Positions 1 to 8,231 of a stretch of DNA of 64,000 nucleotides are shown piece by piece (positions within the stretch are counted from its first letter, which is position 1; each line of letters begins with the position of its first letter). The DNA is taken from the NCBI GenBank assembly GCA_938033875.1, contig CALHKG010000013.1, positions 124,001-188,000 of the forward strand, read 5' to 3'. The position numbers and the translations under genes are program-made. The notes under the pieces are model-generated. The model did not search any database. It had not been told where the DNA came from and saw nothing but the letters and a program-made list of their open reading frames with translations. Origin of the DNA: an uncultured Candidatus Saccharibacteria bacterium. Its GTDB lineage: Bacteria > Patescibacteriota > Saccharimonadia > Saccharimonadales > Saccharimonadaceae.

Positions 1-2
1 CT

Positions 3-53
3 GTTACGGCTGGTGGTGATCCGGTCTTGCCATTTAAAAGGAGGAAAAAATGA
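3..53 (+). CDS. 3' end of an upstream gene (partial)
   Basis: Frame 3 is open from the window edge and ends at a TGA (51-53) that overlaps the grpE start as ATGA. The last residues read VTAGGDPVLPFKRRKK. Such an overlap implies translational coupling with grpE. In many bacteria the gene just before grpE is hrcA, and HrcA sites (CIRCE) occur nearby, but 16 residues are too few to identify the product. Confidence 0.5.
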   Translation, partial: VTAGGDPVLPFKRRKK

Positions 54-514
54 CGAAGAATAAAAAAGCTGAAGATTTAGAGAAAGAAGTTGCTGAGCTG
101 ACGTCGGATTTGCAGCGGACTCGAGCGGATTTTGAGAATTATCGTAAGCGTGTGGAGGCGGAAAAACAATCAGCTCATGAGTTGGGTCAAACTAAGTCGG
201 TGATGAAACTGTTGCCAGTTATTGATACGATTGAGCGAGCTGTTGCCAACGTCCCAGAGGAGCTTCAAGATAATGCGTGGGTTAAGGGCGTGGCTGGTCT
301 GAGTAAGCAGCTTGACAAGCAGTTAAAGGAGATTGGTTTGGAGAAAATTGACGCCAAACCCGGAACTTTGTTTAATCCTGAATTTCATCAGGCTGTTCAA
401 TTTGACGAATCAACGGATGGTGACAAGGAAGTTATTGCCGAGGAGCTTCGCGCTGGCTATACTTTGAACGGCTCGGTTATTCGCGACGCAATGGTAAAAG
501 TCACTCGTCAGTAA
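50..514 (+). CDS. grpE: GrpE, nucleotide exchange factor for DnaK
   Basis: GrpE is the cytoplasmic co-chaperone that releases ADP from DnaK. The 154-residue protein has the family layout: a charged N-terminal coiled coil (about 1-60, with DFENYRKRVEAEK), then the four-helix and beta-wing region with LLPVIDTIERA and the C-terminal block FNPEFHQAV...LRAGYTLNGSVIRDAMVKV. A strong AAGGAGG precedes the ATG. The start overlaps the stop of the gene entering from the left, so it is probably downstream in a heat-shock operon. dnaK and dnaJ lie 4.5 and 7 kb away, so the usual cluster has been opened by the Tat and tail-fibre-like genes. Confidence 0.96.
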   Translation: MTKNKKAEDLEKEVAELTSDLQRTRADFENYRKRVEAEKQSAHELGQTKSVMKLLPVIDTIERAVANVPEELQDNAWVKGVAGLSKQLDKQLKEIGLEKIDAKPGTLFNPEFHQAVQFDESTDGDKEVIAEELRAGYTLNGSVIRDAMVKVTRQ

Positions 515-532
515 TAGACGTTTATAATGAAA

Positions 533-568
533 TAAGTGCGCTACTTGTTTTTGGAGTGGCGCTTTTTA
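533..568 (+). terminator. Rho-independent terminator after grpE
   Basis: An imperfect hairpin (arms AAGTGCGCTACT and AGTGGCGCTT, two-base bulge and one wobble) is followed by five T. It lies at the convergent junction with the minus-strand small gene, so it stops grpE transcription. Confidence 0.6.
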
Positions 569-819
569 TTTATCAATAGAATAATTGCAATAACGATCAG
601 AGATATACCGATTGCAAGACCTATAAATAAAGATTCTCCGGTGTTTTCGAGAAGATTACCAGATTGTGTAACAGTCTGATATGAAGTACTACTTCCTTGA
701 TGGCTTTCTTGGTGACCAGTAGTAGTACATGGCTGACCGTTAGTATAACTGCCTGCGCCGTAGCTACTACAGTTATAAGTGGCAGAAAAATTGTGAAATA
801 TAATTCGATTACTCATCAT
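541..819 (-). CDS. Small surface protein with a sortase-like C-terminal signal
   Basis: This 92-residue protein has no recognised family. The first half is rich in Cys, Ser, Gly and Tyr (YNCSSYGAGSY...GQPC). The C-terminus has the order of a cell-wall sorting signal: LENTG (an LPxTG-like pentapeptide), about 20 hydrophobic residues, then the basic tail KKRHSKNK. No signal peptide is visible at the ATG, and the frame upstream holds a hydrophobic stretch (PLVFIVLLLYY) but no standard start codon before a stop. Either the protein is a single-pass membrane protein or the start is non-canonical. It is divergent from tatA. Confidence 0.5.
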   Translation of the reverse strand: MMSNRIIFHNFSATYNCSSYGAGSYTNGQPCTTTGHQESHQGSSTSYQTVTQSGNLLENTGESLFIGLAIGISLIVIAIILLINKKRHSKNK

Positions 820-826
820 GACTCTA

Positions 827-854
827 TTGATTTTATAAGCATTACTACTATAAT
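827..854 (+). promoter_or_regulatory. tatA promoter
   Basis: TTGATT (827-832), a 16-base spacer, then a perfect TATAAT (849-854). The leader is short and carries an AGGGGG ribosome site before the ATG at 891. Confidence 0.65.
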
Positions 855-890
855 AGAGGAGTAATACTATAAAAACAAGGGGGATGTGTT

Positions 891-1076
891 ATGCCACAGA
901 TTGGCGTTCCGGAGCTGGTTGTAATACTAGTTATTTTACTTATATTGTTTGGTGCAAAAAGATTGCCCGAGTTGGCGCGAAGTATCGGTTCATCGGCAAG
1001 AGAGCTAAAGACAGCGTTCAAGGAGGATGATGAAAAGAGTAGTGCATCGCAATCTGGCGAAGCGAAAGACAAGTAA
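891..1076 (+). CDS. tatA: TatA-type twin-arginine translocase subunit
   Basis: This 61-residue protein builds the pore of the Tat pathway, which exports folded proteins. It shows the family signature: a short N-terminal membrane helix (PELVVILVILLILFGA), the FG hinge with KRLPELARSIG, an amphipathic helix (SSARELKTAFK), then an acidic and basic tail. Its last 50 bases overlap the start of tatC, and no separate tatB is seen, so a minimal TatA-TatC system is likely. The gene has its own promoter and ribosome site. Confidence 0.92.
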   Translation: MPQIGVPELVVILVILLILFGAKRLPELARSIGSSARELKTAFKEDDEKSSASQSGEAKDK

Positions 1077-2175
1077 TTCGTCACAAGTTTCTGGTTCATC
1101 GCCAGTATTTATGGATCACATTCGAGAGTTGCAGTGGCGACTTGCTATTGTTGCGCTTGCTTTTTTGGCAACTGGTGCGGCGGTGTATCCATTTTTCGAT
1201 AAAATTGTAGCGTTATTGCTTAAACCGCTTGGGAATAATCTATCTTTGGTGTATTTAACGCCAGGGGGTGCTTTTAATTTTGCTGTACAAGTGTGCATTT
1301 ATGCTGCGATGATTGGGGCGCTACCTGTTGCGCTATATCATATATATCGCTTTGTTATGCCTGCGGTCGAGAAAACGACGCTGCGAGGAGTGCTTGGATA
1401 TTCTCTAAGTTCTTTATTGCTGGCGGCAGTCGGCGTTGCTTTCTCATACTTTCTAGCGTTGCCGGCAGCTATTCAATTCTTGACTAGTTTTGACTTGAAA
1501 AACATTAGCCCTATGCTGACGGTTGAGTCGTATCTTTCGTTTGTGATGACATACTTGCTAGCCGGGGCATTGTTATTTCAATTGCCGCTATTTATGACAA
1601 TCATAAATCGCATAAAGCCAATGACTCCGCGGATGTTAATGTCTGGCCAGCGGCATGTTATTCTTTGGTCTGTAATGTTTGCTGCGGTTATCTCTCCAAC
1701 TCCAGATGCCGTAAATCAATTGCTATTAGCGGTTCCGATAATTGTGATGTATCAAGTGGGTATAGTAATTATCCTATTAAAAAACCGTAAGCGAGCAGAT
1801 AAAAAATCGAAAGACGGTTTGCTGACTCGTTCGGTCGCCGTAGATAATGAGTCGGCAAAGCATACTGTAAAAGAGGTCAAACCTCGTCCTATGGAGGCGA
1901 AGAAAGTGTCTGTTTGTCCCGAGCTGGAGGCGCCAATTCTAGTGAAAAAGCCAGCATCAAATCACACATTGGTTAGTCGTCGCTCACTTGATGGATTTGT
2001 GACAATAAAGACAGAAAAACCATCTCCAGTAGTAAATAAGAAGGTTATTCCGAAAAAAACAGTCTCAAAACCTGTACCGATAAGAAGATCTTTGTCTCGA
2101 TCGGTAGATGGATTTTCTATACCATCTCGGTCTGTTTCGGTATCTGTTCCTTCTAGATCCGTAAAGCTTGTGTAA
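1027..2175 (+). CDS. tatC: TatC with a long basic C-terminal tail
   Basis: TatC is the membrane receptor for twin-arginine signal peptides. Residues about 29-255 match the family: MDHIRELQWRL at the start, six membrane spans, and the PLFMTIINRI and ISPTPDAVNQ blocks. About 125 further residues form a basic, Ser/Pro/Val-rich cytoplasmic tail that ordinary TatC (about 250 residues) lacks. The tail carries two copies of the motif RRS-x-DGF (RRSLDGF and RRSLSRSVDGF). AGGAGG sits directly against ATG 1027, so a GTG at 1042 with better spacing may be the true start. The next gene encodes a twin-arginine substrate. Confidence 0.9.
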   Translation: MMKRVVHRNLAKRKTSNSSQVSGSSPVFMDHIRELQWRLAIVALAFLATGAAVYPFFDKIVALLLKPLGNNLSLVYLTPGGAFNFAVQVCIYAAMIGALPVALYHIYRFVMPAVEKTTLRGVLGYSLSSLLLAAVGVAFSYFLALPAAIQFLTSFDLKNISPMLTVESYLSFVMTYLLAGALLFQLPLFMTIINRIKPMTPRMLMSGQRHVILWSVMFAAVISPTPDAVNQLLLAVPIIVMYQVGIVIILLKNRKRADKKSKDGLLTRSVAVDNESAKHTVKEVKPRPMEAKKVSVCPELEAPILVKKPASNHTLVSRRSLDGFVTIKTEKPSPVVNKKVIPKKTVSKPVPIRRSLSRSVDGFSIPSRSVSVSVPSRSVKLV

Positions 2176-2182
2176 AATATAT

Positions 2183-2211
2183 TTGCATACTTAAATATGT
2201 GGTGATATAAT
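2183..2211 (+). promoter_or_regulatory. Promoter of the small twin-arginine substrate
   Basis: TTGCAT (2183-2188), 17 bases, TATAAT (2206-2211). A leader with GAGGAAAC precedes the ATG at 2249, so this gene is transcribed separately from tatC. Confidence 0.7.
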
Positions 2212-2248
2212 TTACCACAACAATAGAAAAAACAAAAAAGAGGAAACT

Positions 2249-2461
2249 ATGAACACACCAATTCAAGTTAACGAATTATTAGAGAAACCGATGGATCGTC
2301 GGGAATTTCTAAAAAATGTTGGAATTGCAGGACTGTTTGTTATGGGCGGCGGAACGATTGTGCGATCGATAGTCGATTTTATGTATCAGCAAAAGCAGCC
2401 TCGTCAGGTTGCTATTGCTAAAACTTCTGCGTATGGTGCAAGTCGTTATGGCGGCATGTAA
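2249..2461 (+). CDS. Small twin-arginine signal protein
   Basis: This 70-residue protein carries a textbook Tat signal: MDRREFLKNVG, then a Gly-rich hydrophobic core (IAGLFVMGGGTIV). After the core only about 30 residues remain, ending in SAYGASRYGGM. It could be a Tat-inserted membrane protein with a short exposed tail, or the tail could be released. The position, right after tatA-tatC and before the tail-fibre-like genes, suggests a dedicated role in this locus. No enzyme domain is present, and no known family was recognised. Confidence 0.8.
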   Translation: MNTPIQVNELLEKPMDRREFLKNVGIAGLFVMGGGTIVRSIVDFMYQQKQPRQVAIAKTSAYGASRYGGM

Positions 2462-2473
2462 TTTGATAATATT

Positions 2474-2502
2474 TTGCAATTTTTACAGTAATTATATATT
2501 AT
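2474..2502 (+). promoter_or_regulatory. Promoter of the tail-fibre-like genes
   Basis: TTGCAA (2474-2479), 17 bases, TATTAT (2497-2502). A GGGAGG ribosome site (2533-2538) follows, five bases before the ATG at 2544. Confidence 0.5.
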
Positions 2503-2543
2503 AGAATAAAGCTAAAGGTTAGTTTGCATACAGGGAGGATAAG

Positions 2544-3718
2544 ATGGCAAGGTTACCGCAGCCTGGTGGCGACGATGGAAATTGGGGCATAATATTAAAT
2601 GAATATTTGCGACAAATTCACACAGAATCTGGAGATTTGAAGCCGTCCACTGTTGGAAAAGATGCTATTCAAAATGCGGCAATTACTGAAGACAAGTTGG
2701 CGTCACCGCTTGTTGCAAAAATTAATGCAATTCCTACTGGAGGGGGTGGTGGTGGAACTACGCAATGGACTCCTCAGATGCAGGCTCAAGCTCAGGGATA
2801 TTGGATAGAATGCGGATCTACTCCTCCACCAGAAACGACTAAATATGGTGTGCCGGTTATTTGGGCTCGAGATTCAGGTATGTCTCAGCCTATACCGGTT
2901 AGCGCCAGTCCACCGTCTTTTCCATAGCCGACAATACAGTTACTGTCCCTAGTATGGTCGGCCTCCGTTATAAAATGGGGCAAGATATTATAAGTGGCCA
3001 GGTTTCAGTGCCTGGCAGTGGTGAGCGCACGGTAACAATTACAGCTGAAGCGCTACCGGGATATTTATCAATTGGCGATGCAACCTGGACGAGAGTGTAC
3101 GGTAAGCCAACAAATCTTCAGCTGCTTTCGGCTGATGATTTTCGCGGTACAGCTGGTGAATCTTTAGTTCCGGCAAGTGCGCCTACCGTGCATCGTGTAC
3201 GTTACGGTCGTGAGTTTCCTATCGTTGGCGCTCGTCGAATACGTTGGTGTGCGCCGGTAGGATATACGGCCGTTTCAGTTTTAGCGGGCAATAATGAGAT
3301 TCACAGCAGTCCCAACTCTCATTTGCTTCAAATTATTGAGCCACTAACAGACGACGTTGAAATAGATATCGACGTTAAAGAGTGGCCAACTTCTCGTGGA
3401 TCAGGATTCGCGTTGAATATGACGACTACCAGTAGTGGTGGCGGTGGTCCAGAAATTCAATTTTTTATAGATGGAACTCAAATACATGTTCGTCCTATAC
3501 CAGGCGGAATTTTTAGGAGAGATGCATCTGCTATTGGCGTCTGGAAGATTCGTCGTAAGGGTCGCATAATTAGCGTAACGTCACCTACGGGGACCTCTGT
3601 GGCATATGATGGTACTCACGATACGACTTCTTGGGGAGATAGGATCAAGTTTCTTATGTGGTCATCACCTGGTGGTGTTCTACGTATAGGTGGCATTAAG
3701 GTGTTGGGGGTTATATAA
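2544..3718 (+). pseudogene. Phage tail-fibre-like protein, split by a one-base frameshift
   Basis: The first part (2544-2927) begins ARLPQPGGDDGNWGIILNEY, a head seen on phage-type fibre proteins, followed by a repeat-like AITEDKLA segment and a Gly-rich linker. It stops at TAG 2925-2927. The second part is open in the next frame from 2903 and reads without a break FSIADNTVTVPSMVGLRYKMG into a beta-rich domain ending at 3718. One extra T in the TTTT run at 2918-2921 would restore a single protein of about 391 residues. The cause may be a sequencing error, phase variation, or real inactivation. The stop lies just before the next gene, so the two genes form one operon. Confidence 0.7.
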
Positions 3719-3719
3719 G

Positions 3720-4928
3720 ATGACAATGCGAGTTTGGCAGTCAACCCCTGGTCGCTGGTTAGCAACTGAGCCATGCATATTTCGAAATGGCGAATGGGTA
3801 ACCGTAGACGCTGATAAATTTCCTGGAGCTGTTTTAGAGTCAATGTATGCGCCAAATTATATAGGCAAAGGAACAATTTGGCAGCGAGACGTAAGTAATA
3901 TGCCGTTAGCTCCTAATTCAGACGCGATGGCAAAATGGATGGATGACAATTCTCCAACTCCATGGGGGGCTGGTGCGTTTGGCGCAAAGACCGGTATAAA
4001 TACTAGCGCGCAAGGTACTAGACCAATTGCAACTTATTTAGTTGATTCGTCTCATCCTCGTTGTGAATATCAATATATGGATAAATGTCGCGGTTACGGA
4101 ATTACTGCAGATGAAATATCGCATTATTTATTAGGTAAAATTCCTTGGCCACATTTTGCAAAACCTGCTCAGAATGGTGACCTTGGTATGGCGATTTATG
4201 ACATAGCTACAGGTATTATGCGTGAGTATTTTTTTGTGGAACCCGCAAGGGATGGTACACCAAAACACTGGACTGCTGCTACCGGAGGATTTTCTCTGGC
4301 AAAACCTGGTTTGGTTGATTTGGCTAAGACAAATTATGCTACGCAATGCCAGGGCGGTGGTTCTGCTGTAGTTTGTATGCACAACTCGCTCGGTTTTATT
4401 GGCATATCGGAAATACGTCGAGGTTATATTGATCACGCTTTGGCGTTTACTACGGCGAATTTTGCACGTGGATTAGAACCTTCGTGGCCAGCACAATTAT
4501 CAGACGGCAAGGCTCCGGAAGATCAAGCTCCTTTCTCACCAAGACACGGACAATGGGCAAGATTATCTGCTGATGTTGATCCTGATTATGACCCTAATAC
4601 ATCTCAGCCATACAACCCGATGACGCGCCTATTAATTAAGGCTGCTAAGAAATATGGTCTTGTTGCTACAGACACAAACGCTTGGTGTCACGCATTTAAT
4701 GCAGAATGCGGCTATCAAGAAAAGGCAGTTTTTGGTACTGATCCGTGGGAGACTGGTGAGTTGTTCTCGGTACTTGATCCAAAAGGAGAGTATGGCTCTA
4801 GAACATTTGATGTATCAGACTTTCCGTGGCGAAGAACCGAATGGGCGGAAGTTGATTGGGGAAGGCCTGAAATAGATTTTTGGACAAGACCAGGAACTTA
4901 TTGGCCGTATCGTCGTTCGGGCAATTAA
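3720..4928 (+). CDS. Tail-fibre-associated protein of unknown function
   Basis: The 402-residue product starts at ATG 3720, two bases after the preceding stop, with GGGGG nine bases upstream. An earlier ATG at 3690 would overlap the upstream gene and lacks a site. The N-terminus (MRVWQSTPGRWLATEPCIFRNG) and the Trp/Gly/Pro-rich body with GAGAFGAKTGIN, YLVDSSHPRCEYQYMDKCRG and SWPAQLSDG resemble proteins found among tail or fibre genes of actinobacterial phages. This is a pattern-based guess. No signal peptide is seen. The Asp/His/Cys-rich centre could be a hydrolase or binding domain, but no catalytic motif is clear. Confidence 0.75.
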   Translation: MTMRVWQSTPGRWLATEPCIFRNGEWVTVDADKFPGAVLESMYAPNYIGKGTIWQRDVSNMPLAPNSDAMAKWMDDNSPTPWGAGAFGAKTGINTSAQGTRPIATYLVDSSHPRCEYQYMDKCRGYGITADEISHYLLGKIPWPHFAKPAQNGDLGMAIYDIATGIMREYFFVEPARDGTPKHWTAATGGFSLAKPGLVDLAKTNYATQCQGGGSAVVCMHNSLGFIGISEIRRGYIDHALAFTTANFARGLEPSWPAQLSDGKAPEDQAPFSPRHGQWARLSADVDPDYDPNTSQPYNPMTRLLIKAAKKYGLVATDTNAWCHAFNAECGYQEKAVFGTDPWETGELFSVLDPKGEYGSRTFDVSDFPWRRTEWAEVDWGRPEIDFWTRPGTYWPYRRSGN

Positions 4929-4945
4929 ATTGTATAAAACAGCTA

Positions 4946-4972
4946 TTAGCACTCTTGACATGAGAGTGCTAA
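4946..4972 (+). promoter_or_regulatory. CIRCE operator 1 upstream of dnaK
   Basis: A perfect CIRCE element: TTAGCACTC, nine bases, GAGTGCTAA. This is the binding site of the heat-shock repressor HrcA. The loop itself contains the -35 hexamer TTGACA, so bound HrcA would block the polymerase. Confidence 0.95.
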
Positions 4973-4983
4973 TTATTTATACT
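4955..4983 (+). promoter_or_regulatory. dnaK promoter
   Basis: TTGACA (4955-4960), 17 bases, TATACT (4978-4983), embedded in CIRCE 1 and followed by CIRCE 2. Confidence 0.85.
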
Positions 4984-4990
4984 GAGATAG

Positions 4991-5017
4991 TTGGCACTCG
5001 CCACGAAAGAGTGCTAG
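4991..5017 (+). promoter_or_regulatory. CIRCE operator 2 upstream of dnaK
   Basis: TTGGCACTC, nine bases, GAGTGCTAG: one base off consensus in each arm and still symmetric. It lies just after the transcription start, giving dnaK a double HrcA operator. Confidence 0.92.
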
Positions 5018-5068
5018 AATGAATATAAGATATAGACCAGATGTGATCATAACAGAAAGGGGAATCAT

Positions 5069-6958
5069 ATGGGTAAAATTATTGGTATTGACCTCGGTAC
5101 AACCAACAGTGCATTTGCGTATATGCTAGCTGGAAAGCCAGAGGTAATTTCTAACGCCGAAGGTAATCGTACTACGCCATCTGTGGTTGCGGTCAATAAA
5201 AAGGGCGAACGACTTGTCGGTCAAGTTGCTCAGCGTCAGCGTGTAACAAACCCAAAAAACACGATTTACGGCGTTAAGCGTTTGATTGGGCGTAAGTTTG
5301 ATGACAAGGAAGTGCAAAAAGACTTGGATATCATGCCGTACAAGATTGTTAAAAAAGGTACTGGCGTGGCAGTCGAGATGGGCGATAAGGAATATACGCC
5401 AGAAGAAGTTTCAGCAATGATTCTTAGTAAAATCAAGGCTGACGCCGAAGCTTTCTTGGGTGAAAAGGTAACAGAGGCAGTGATTACGGTGCCAGCTTAC
5501 TTTGACGATTCACAGCGCCAAGCGACTAAGGACGCTGGTAAAATTGCTGGATTGGAAGTTAAGCGTATTATCAACGAACCAACAGCTGCGGCTTTGGCGT
5601 ACGGTCTAGAAAAGGGTAAAAATGACGAAACTATCGTAGTGTTCGACCTTGGTGGTGGTACGTTTGACGTGTCGGTGCTGGAACTAGGTGACGGCGTGTT
5701 TGAGGTTAAGGCAACCAATGGTGATACACACCTTGGTGGTGAGGATTTCGACAACGCTATTGTCAACTATTTCTTGGACGACTTCAAATCAAAGGAAGGA
5801 ATTGATCTTCGTAAAGATAATGCAGCAATGCAGCGCTTGAAGGACGAGGCTGAAAAGGCGAAGAAAGAATTGTCAACAGTTACGGAATATGAAGTCAATA
5901 TTCCATTTATTACCGCCGATGCTGATGGCCCAAAGCACTTTGAGATGAGCTTGAGCCGCGCTAAGTTGGAAGATTTGGTTAAGGATCTATTGGATCGCTT
6001 GGATGGTCCAGTGGAAAAGGCTTTGAAGGATGCCAAGCTTTCTAAGTCCGACATTAACAATGTAGTTATGGTTGGTGGAATGACTCGTATGCCAGCTGTG
6101 GTTGAGCGTGTAAAGAATTTCTTTGGAAAAGATCCAATGCAAGGCGTGAACCCAGATGAGGTTGTGGCTGTTGGTGCCGCAATTCAAGGTGGCGTCTTGG
6201 CTGGCGACGTTAAGGATGTGTTGCTTCTGGATGTGACTCCGCTTTCTCTTGGAATTGAGACGATGGGCGGTGTGTCGACGAAGTTGATTGATCGAAATAC
6301 GACGATTCCAACAAGCAAGAGCGAGGTTTTCTCGACAGCTGCGGATAATCAGCCTCAGGTGGAAATTCACGTTCTTCAAGGTGAGCGCGAGTTTGCTAAT
6401 GACAATAAGAGTTTGGGTCGTTTTGTGCTTGATGGTATTGCGCCAGCACCACGCGGTGTGCCTCAAATTGAAGTGACCTTTAACATTGACGCCAATGGTA
6501 TTCTTAATGTTACGGCTAAAGATAAGGGAACAGGCAAAGAGCAGTCAATTACCATCCAAAACTCTGGCAATATGAGCAAGGAAGATATTGAGAAGGCGCA
6601 AAAAGAAGCTGAACTTCACGCGGACGAAGACAAGAAAAAGCGCGAAACTATCGATACGAAGAATCAGCTTGAAAACGCTATTTATCAGGCAAAGAAAATG
6701 CCGGATGAATTCAAGGATAAGATTTCTGACGATGATAAGCAAGCGATTGAAAAGGCTGTCGAAGAGGCTGAAAAGCACAAAGATTCTGAAGATAAGGATG
6801 AATTGGATGCTGCAATTAAAGCCTTGAATGACGCGATTATGCCAATCGGGGCTAAGATGTATCAACAATCAGCCGACGATAAAAAAGCTGACGAAGCTGG
6901 CGACAAAAAGTCTGATAAAGACGAGCCGGTCGAAGGCGAAATTGTCGACGAAAAATAA
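5069..6958 (+). CDS. dnaK: Chaperone DnaK (Hsp70)
   Basis: This ATP-driven cytoplasmic chaperone has 629 residues, the normal family length. The ATPase domain (1-380) begins with [11 protein letters not shown] and contains [17 protein letters not shown] and [12 protein letters not shown]. The substrate domain contains [11 protein letters not shown] and [15 protein letters not shown]. The lid is Lys/Asp/Glu-rich and ends EGEIVDEK, like the EEVD-like acidic tail of bacterial DnaK. An AAAGGGG site precedes the ATG. Control is by the double CIRCE promoter upstream, and transcription ends at the hairpin before dnaJ, so dnaJ is expressed separately. Confidence 0.98.
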   Translation: MGKIIGIDLGTTNSAFAYMLAGKPEVISNAEGNRTTPSVVAVNKKGERLVGQVAQRQRVTNPKNTIYGVKRLIGRKFDDKEVQKDLDIMPYKIVKKGTGVAVEMGDKEYTPEEVSAMILSKIKADAEAFLGEKVTEAVITVPAYFDDSQRQATKDAGKIAGLEVKRIINEPTAAALAYGLEKGKNDETIVVFDLGGGTFDVSVLELGDGVFEVKATNGDTHLGGEDFDNAIVNYFLDDFKSKEGIDLRKDNAAMQRLKDEAEKAKKELSTVTEYEVNIPFITADADGPKHFEMSLSRAKLEDLVKDLLDRLDGPVEKALKDAKLSKSDINNVVMVGGMTRMPAVVERVKNFFGKDPMQGVNPDEVVAVGAAIQGGVLAGDVKDVLLLDVTPLSLGIETMGGVSTKLIDRNTTIPTSKSEVFSTAADNQPQVEIHVLQGEREFANDNKSLGRFVLDGIAPAPRGVPQIEVTFNIDANGILNVTAKDKGTGKEQSITIQNSGNMSKEDIEKAQKEAELHADEDKKKRETIDTKNQLENAIYQAKKMPDEFKDKISDDDKQAIEKAVEEAEKHKDSEDKDELDAAIKALNDAIMPIGAKMYQQSADDKKADEAGDKKSDKDEPVEGEIVDEK

Positions 6959-6977
6959 ACCTAACGTCTTCACAAAG

Positions 6978-7010
6978 AAGGCTGCTCGATAAAAAAGAGT
7001 GGCCTTTTTT
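6978..7010 (+). terminator. Terminator between dnaK and dnaJ
   Basis: Arms AAGGCTGCTC and GAGTGGCCTT around an A-rich loop, followed by TTTTTT. Confidence 0.75.
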
Positions 7011-7014
7011 GGAC

Positions 7015-7052
7015 TTAGCACTCTTGCACTGAGAGTGCTAAACGCGTATAAT
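7015..7052 (+). promoter_or_regulatory. dnaJ promoter with CIRCE operator 3
   Basis: Perfect CIRCE (7015-7041: TTAGCACTC, nine bases, GAGTGCTAA). It encloses the -35 TTGCAC (7024-7029), and TATAAT follows after 17 bases (7047-7052). The expected transcription start is about 7059, only about three bases before the ATG at 7062, so the dnaJ message is nearly leaderless. Confidence 0.93.
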
Positions 7053-7061
7053 ATATAAGGT

Positions 7062-8171
7062 ATGAGCAAGCGTGATTATTATGAAATATTGGGCGTTCCA
7101 AAGACCGCTTCTGAAGATGAGATAAAAAAGGCTTTTCGTAAATTAGCAATTAAATATCATCCCGACAAACAGGGTGGCGATGAGGCTAAGTTTAAGGAAA
7201 TTAACGAAGCCTATGAAGTTCTGAAGGATAAACAGAAGCGACAGCGTTATGATCAATTTGGTCATGCTGGCGTTGGTGGCGCGTCTGGTGGCGGTTTTTC
7301 TGGTAATCCGTTTGAAGGATTTGGTGGATTCGGCGGTCAAAACGTTCACTTTGATTTTGGTGACGGTGGACTAGGTGATATTTTTAGCCAATTCTTCGGT
7401 GGCGCAACTGGCGGCGCTGGAAATGGTCGTTCGCGTGGGCGTGATGTTGAAACTAGTGTAACATTAAGTTTTGAGGATGCGGTATTTGGTGTAGAAAAGA
7501 AAATTAGTTTAATGCTGGATGTTGAATGTGAGCATTGCCATGGCGATGGTGCCGAGCCAGGGTTTGGAATGAAAACGTGCCCAACTTGTAAGGGAGCGGG
7601 CCAGCAAACTCGAACGATGAATTCGCTGTTTGGGCAAATTCAGCAGGCGGTTGTTTGTGAAACTTGTCACGGTAAGGGAAAAGTTCCTGAAAAAGAATGT
7701 TCAGTTTGTCGAGGAAAAGGCACGACCCGACAGAATCAAGATATTACTATTAAAATTCCGGCAGGGATTGATGATGGCGCGACAATTCGTCTGCGCGATC
7801 GTGGAGAAGCAGTTGCTGGTGGTAGTAGAGGTGATTTATATGTCCACATTCGCGTTAAGGCGCATAAAAAATTCACTCGTGAAGGCAATATTATTCTTAG
7901 CGAAGAACATATTTCTATGGTTGATGCGGCGCTGGGAACGGAGATTGATGTGGAAACTGTGGACGGTGTGATAACGATGAAAATCCCAGCGGGTACTCAG
8001 AGCGGCACCGACTTCAAGTTGTCAGGTCATGGTGTGCCGCACTTACATAGTGAATCTCGTGGTCCGCATATTGTGGGTGTTATTGTTGATACGCCAACCA
8101 AATTGACCAAAAAGCAGAAGGAGCTTTTGGGGCAGTTTAAGGGCGCGAAAAAACGAGGACTGTTTTCCTAG
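7062..8171 (+). CDS. dnaJ: Chaperone DnaJ (Hsp40)
   Basis: This 369-residue co-chaperone delivers clients to DnaK and stimulates its ATPase. It has every class I element: the J domain (1-70) with YHPDKQGG, a Gly/Phe-rich linker, four zinc-binding repeats ([32 protein letters not shown]) and the C-terminal substrate domains. It has its own HrcA-controlled promoter. There is almost no room for a leader, so ribosome binding probably depends on the start codon itself, although AAGG sits just upstream. Confidence 0.98.
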   Translation: MSKRDYYEILGVPKTASEDEIKKAFRKLAIKYHPDKQGGDEAKFKEINEAYEVLKDKQKRQRYDQFGHAGVGGASGGGFSGNPFEGFGGFGGQNVHFDFGDGGLGDIFSQFFGGATGGAGNGRSRGRDVETSVTLSFEDAVFGVEKKISLMLDVECEHCHGDGAEPGFGMKTCPTCKGAGQQTRTMNSLFGQIQQAVVCETCHGKGKVPEKECSVCRGKGTTRQNQDITIKIPAGIDDGATIRLRDRGEAVAGGSRGDLYVHIRVKAHKKFTREGNIILSEEHISMVDAALGTEIDVETVDGVITMKIPAGTQSGTDFKLSGHGVPHLHSESRGPHIVGVIVDTPTKLTKKQKELLGQFKGAKKRGLFS

Positions 8172-8176
8172 TATAT

Positions 8177-8204
8177 TTGTCGAGAAAAAATCCTGTGTTA
8201 TACT
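8177..8204 (+). promoter_or_regulatory. Promoter of the large membrane protein gene
   Basis: TTGTCG (8177-8182), 16 bases, TATACT (8199-8204). The leader is about 20 bases and contains AGAGGG before ATG 8232. Confidence 0.55.
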
Positions 8205-8231
8205 GAAGCTAACATAAGAGGGATTGAAGGC

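Noticed and set aside
848..1099. Minus-strand reading frame opposite tatA
   Set aside because: It covers tatA completely, has no ribosome site and no recognisable protein features.
2900..2960. Programmed ribosomal frameshift in the fibre-like gene
   Set aside because: The zero-frame codons tct-ttt-cca do not form a proper X-XXY-YYZ slippery site; the A-site codon would mismatch after slipping. A one-base change in the T run explains the break more simply.
2544..4928. Complete prophage
   Set aside because: Only tail-fibre-like genes are present. No integrase, terminase, capsid, portal or lysis gene lies on either side, and heat-shock and Tat genes flank it directly.
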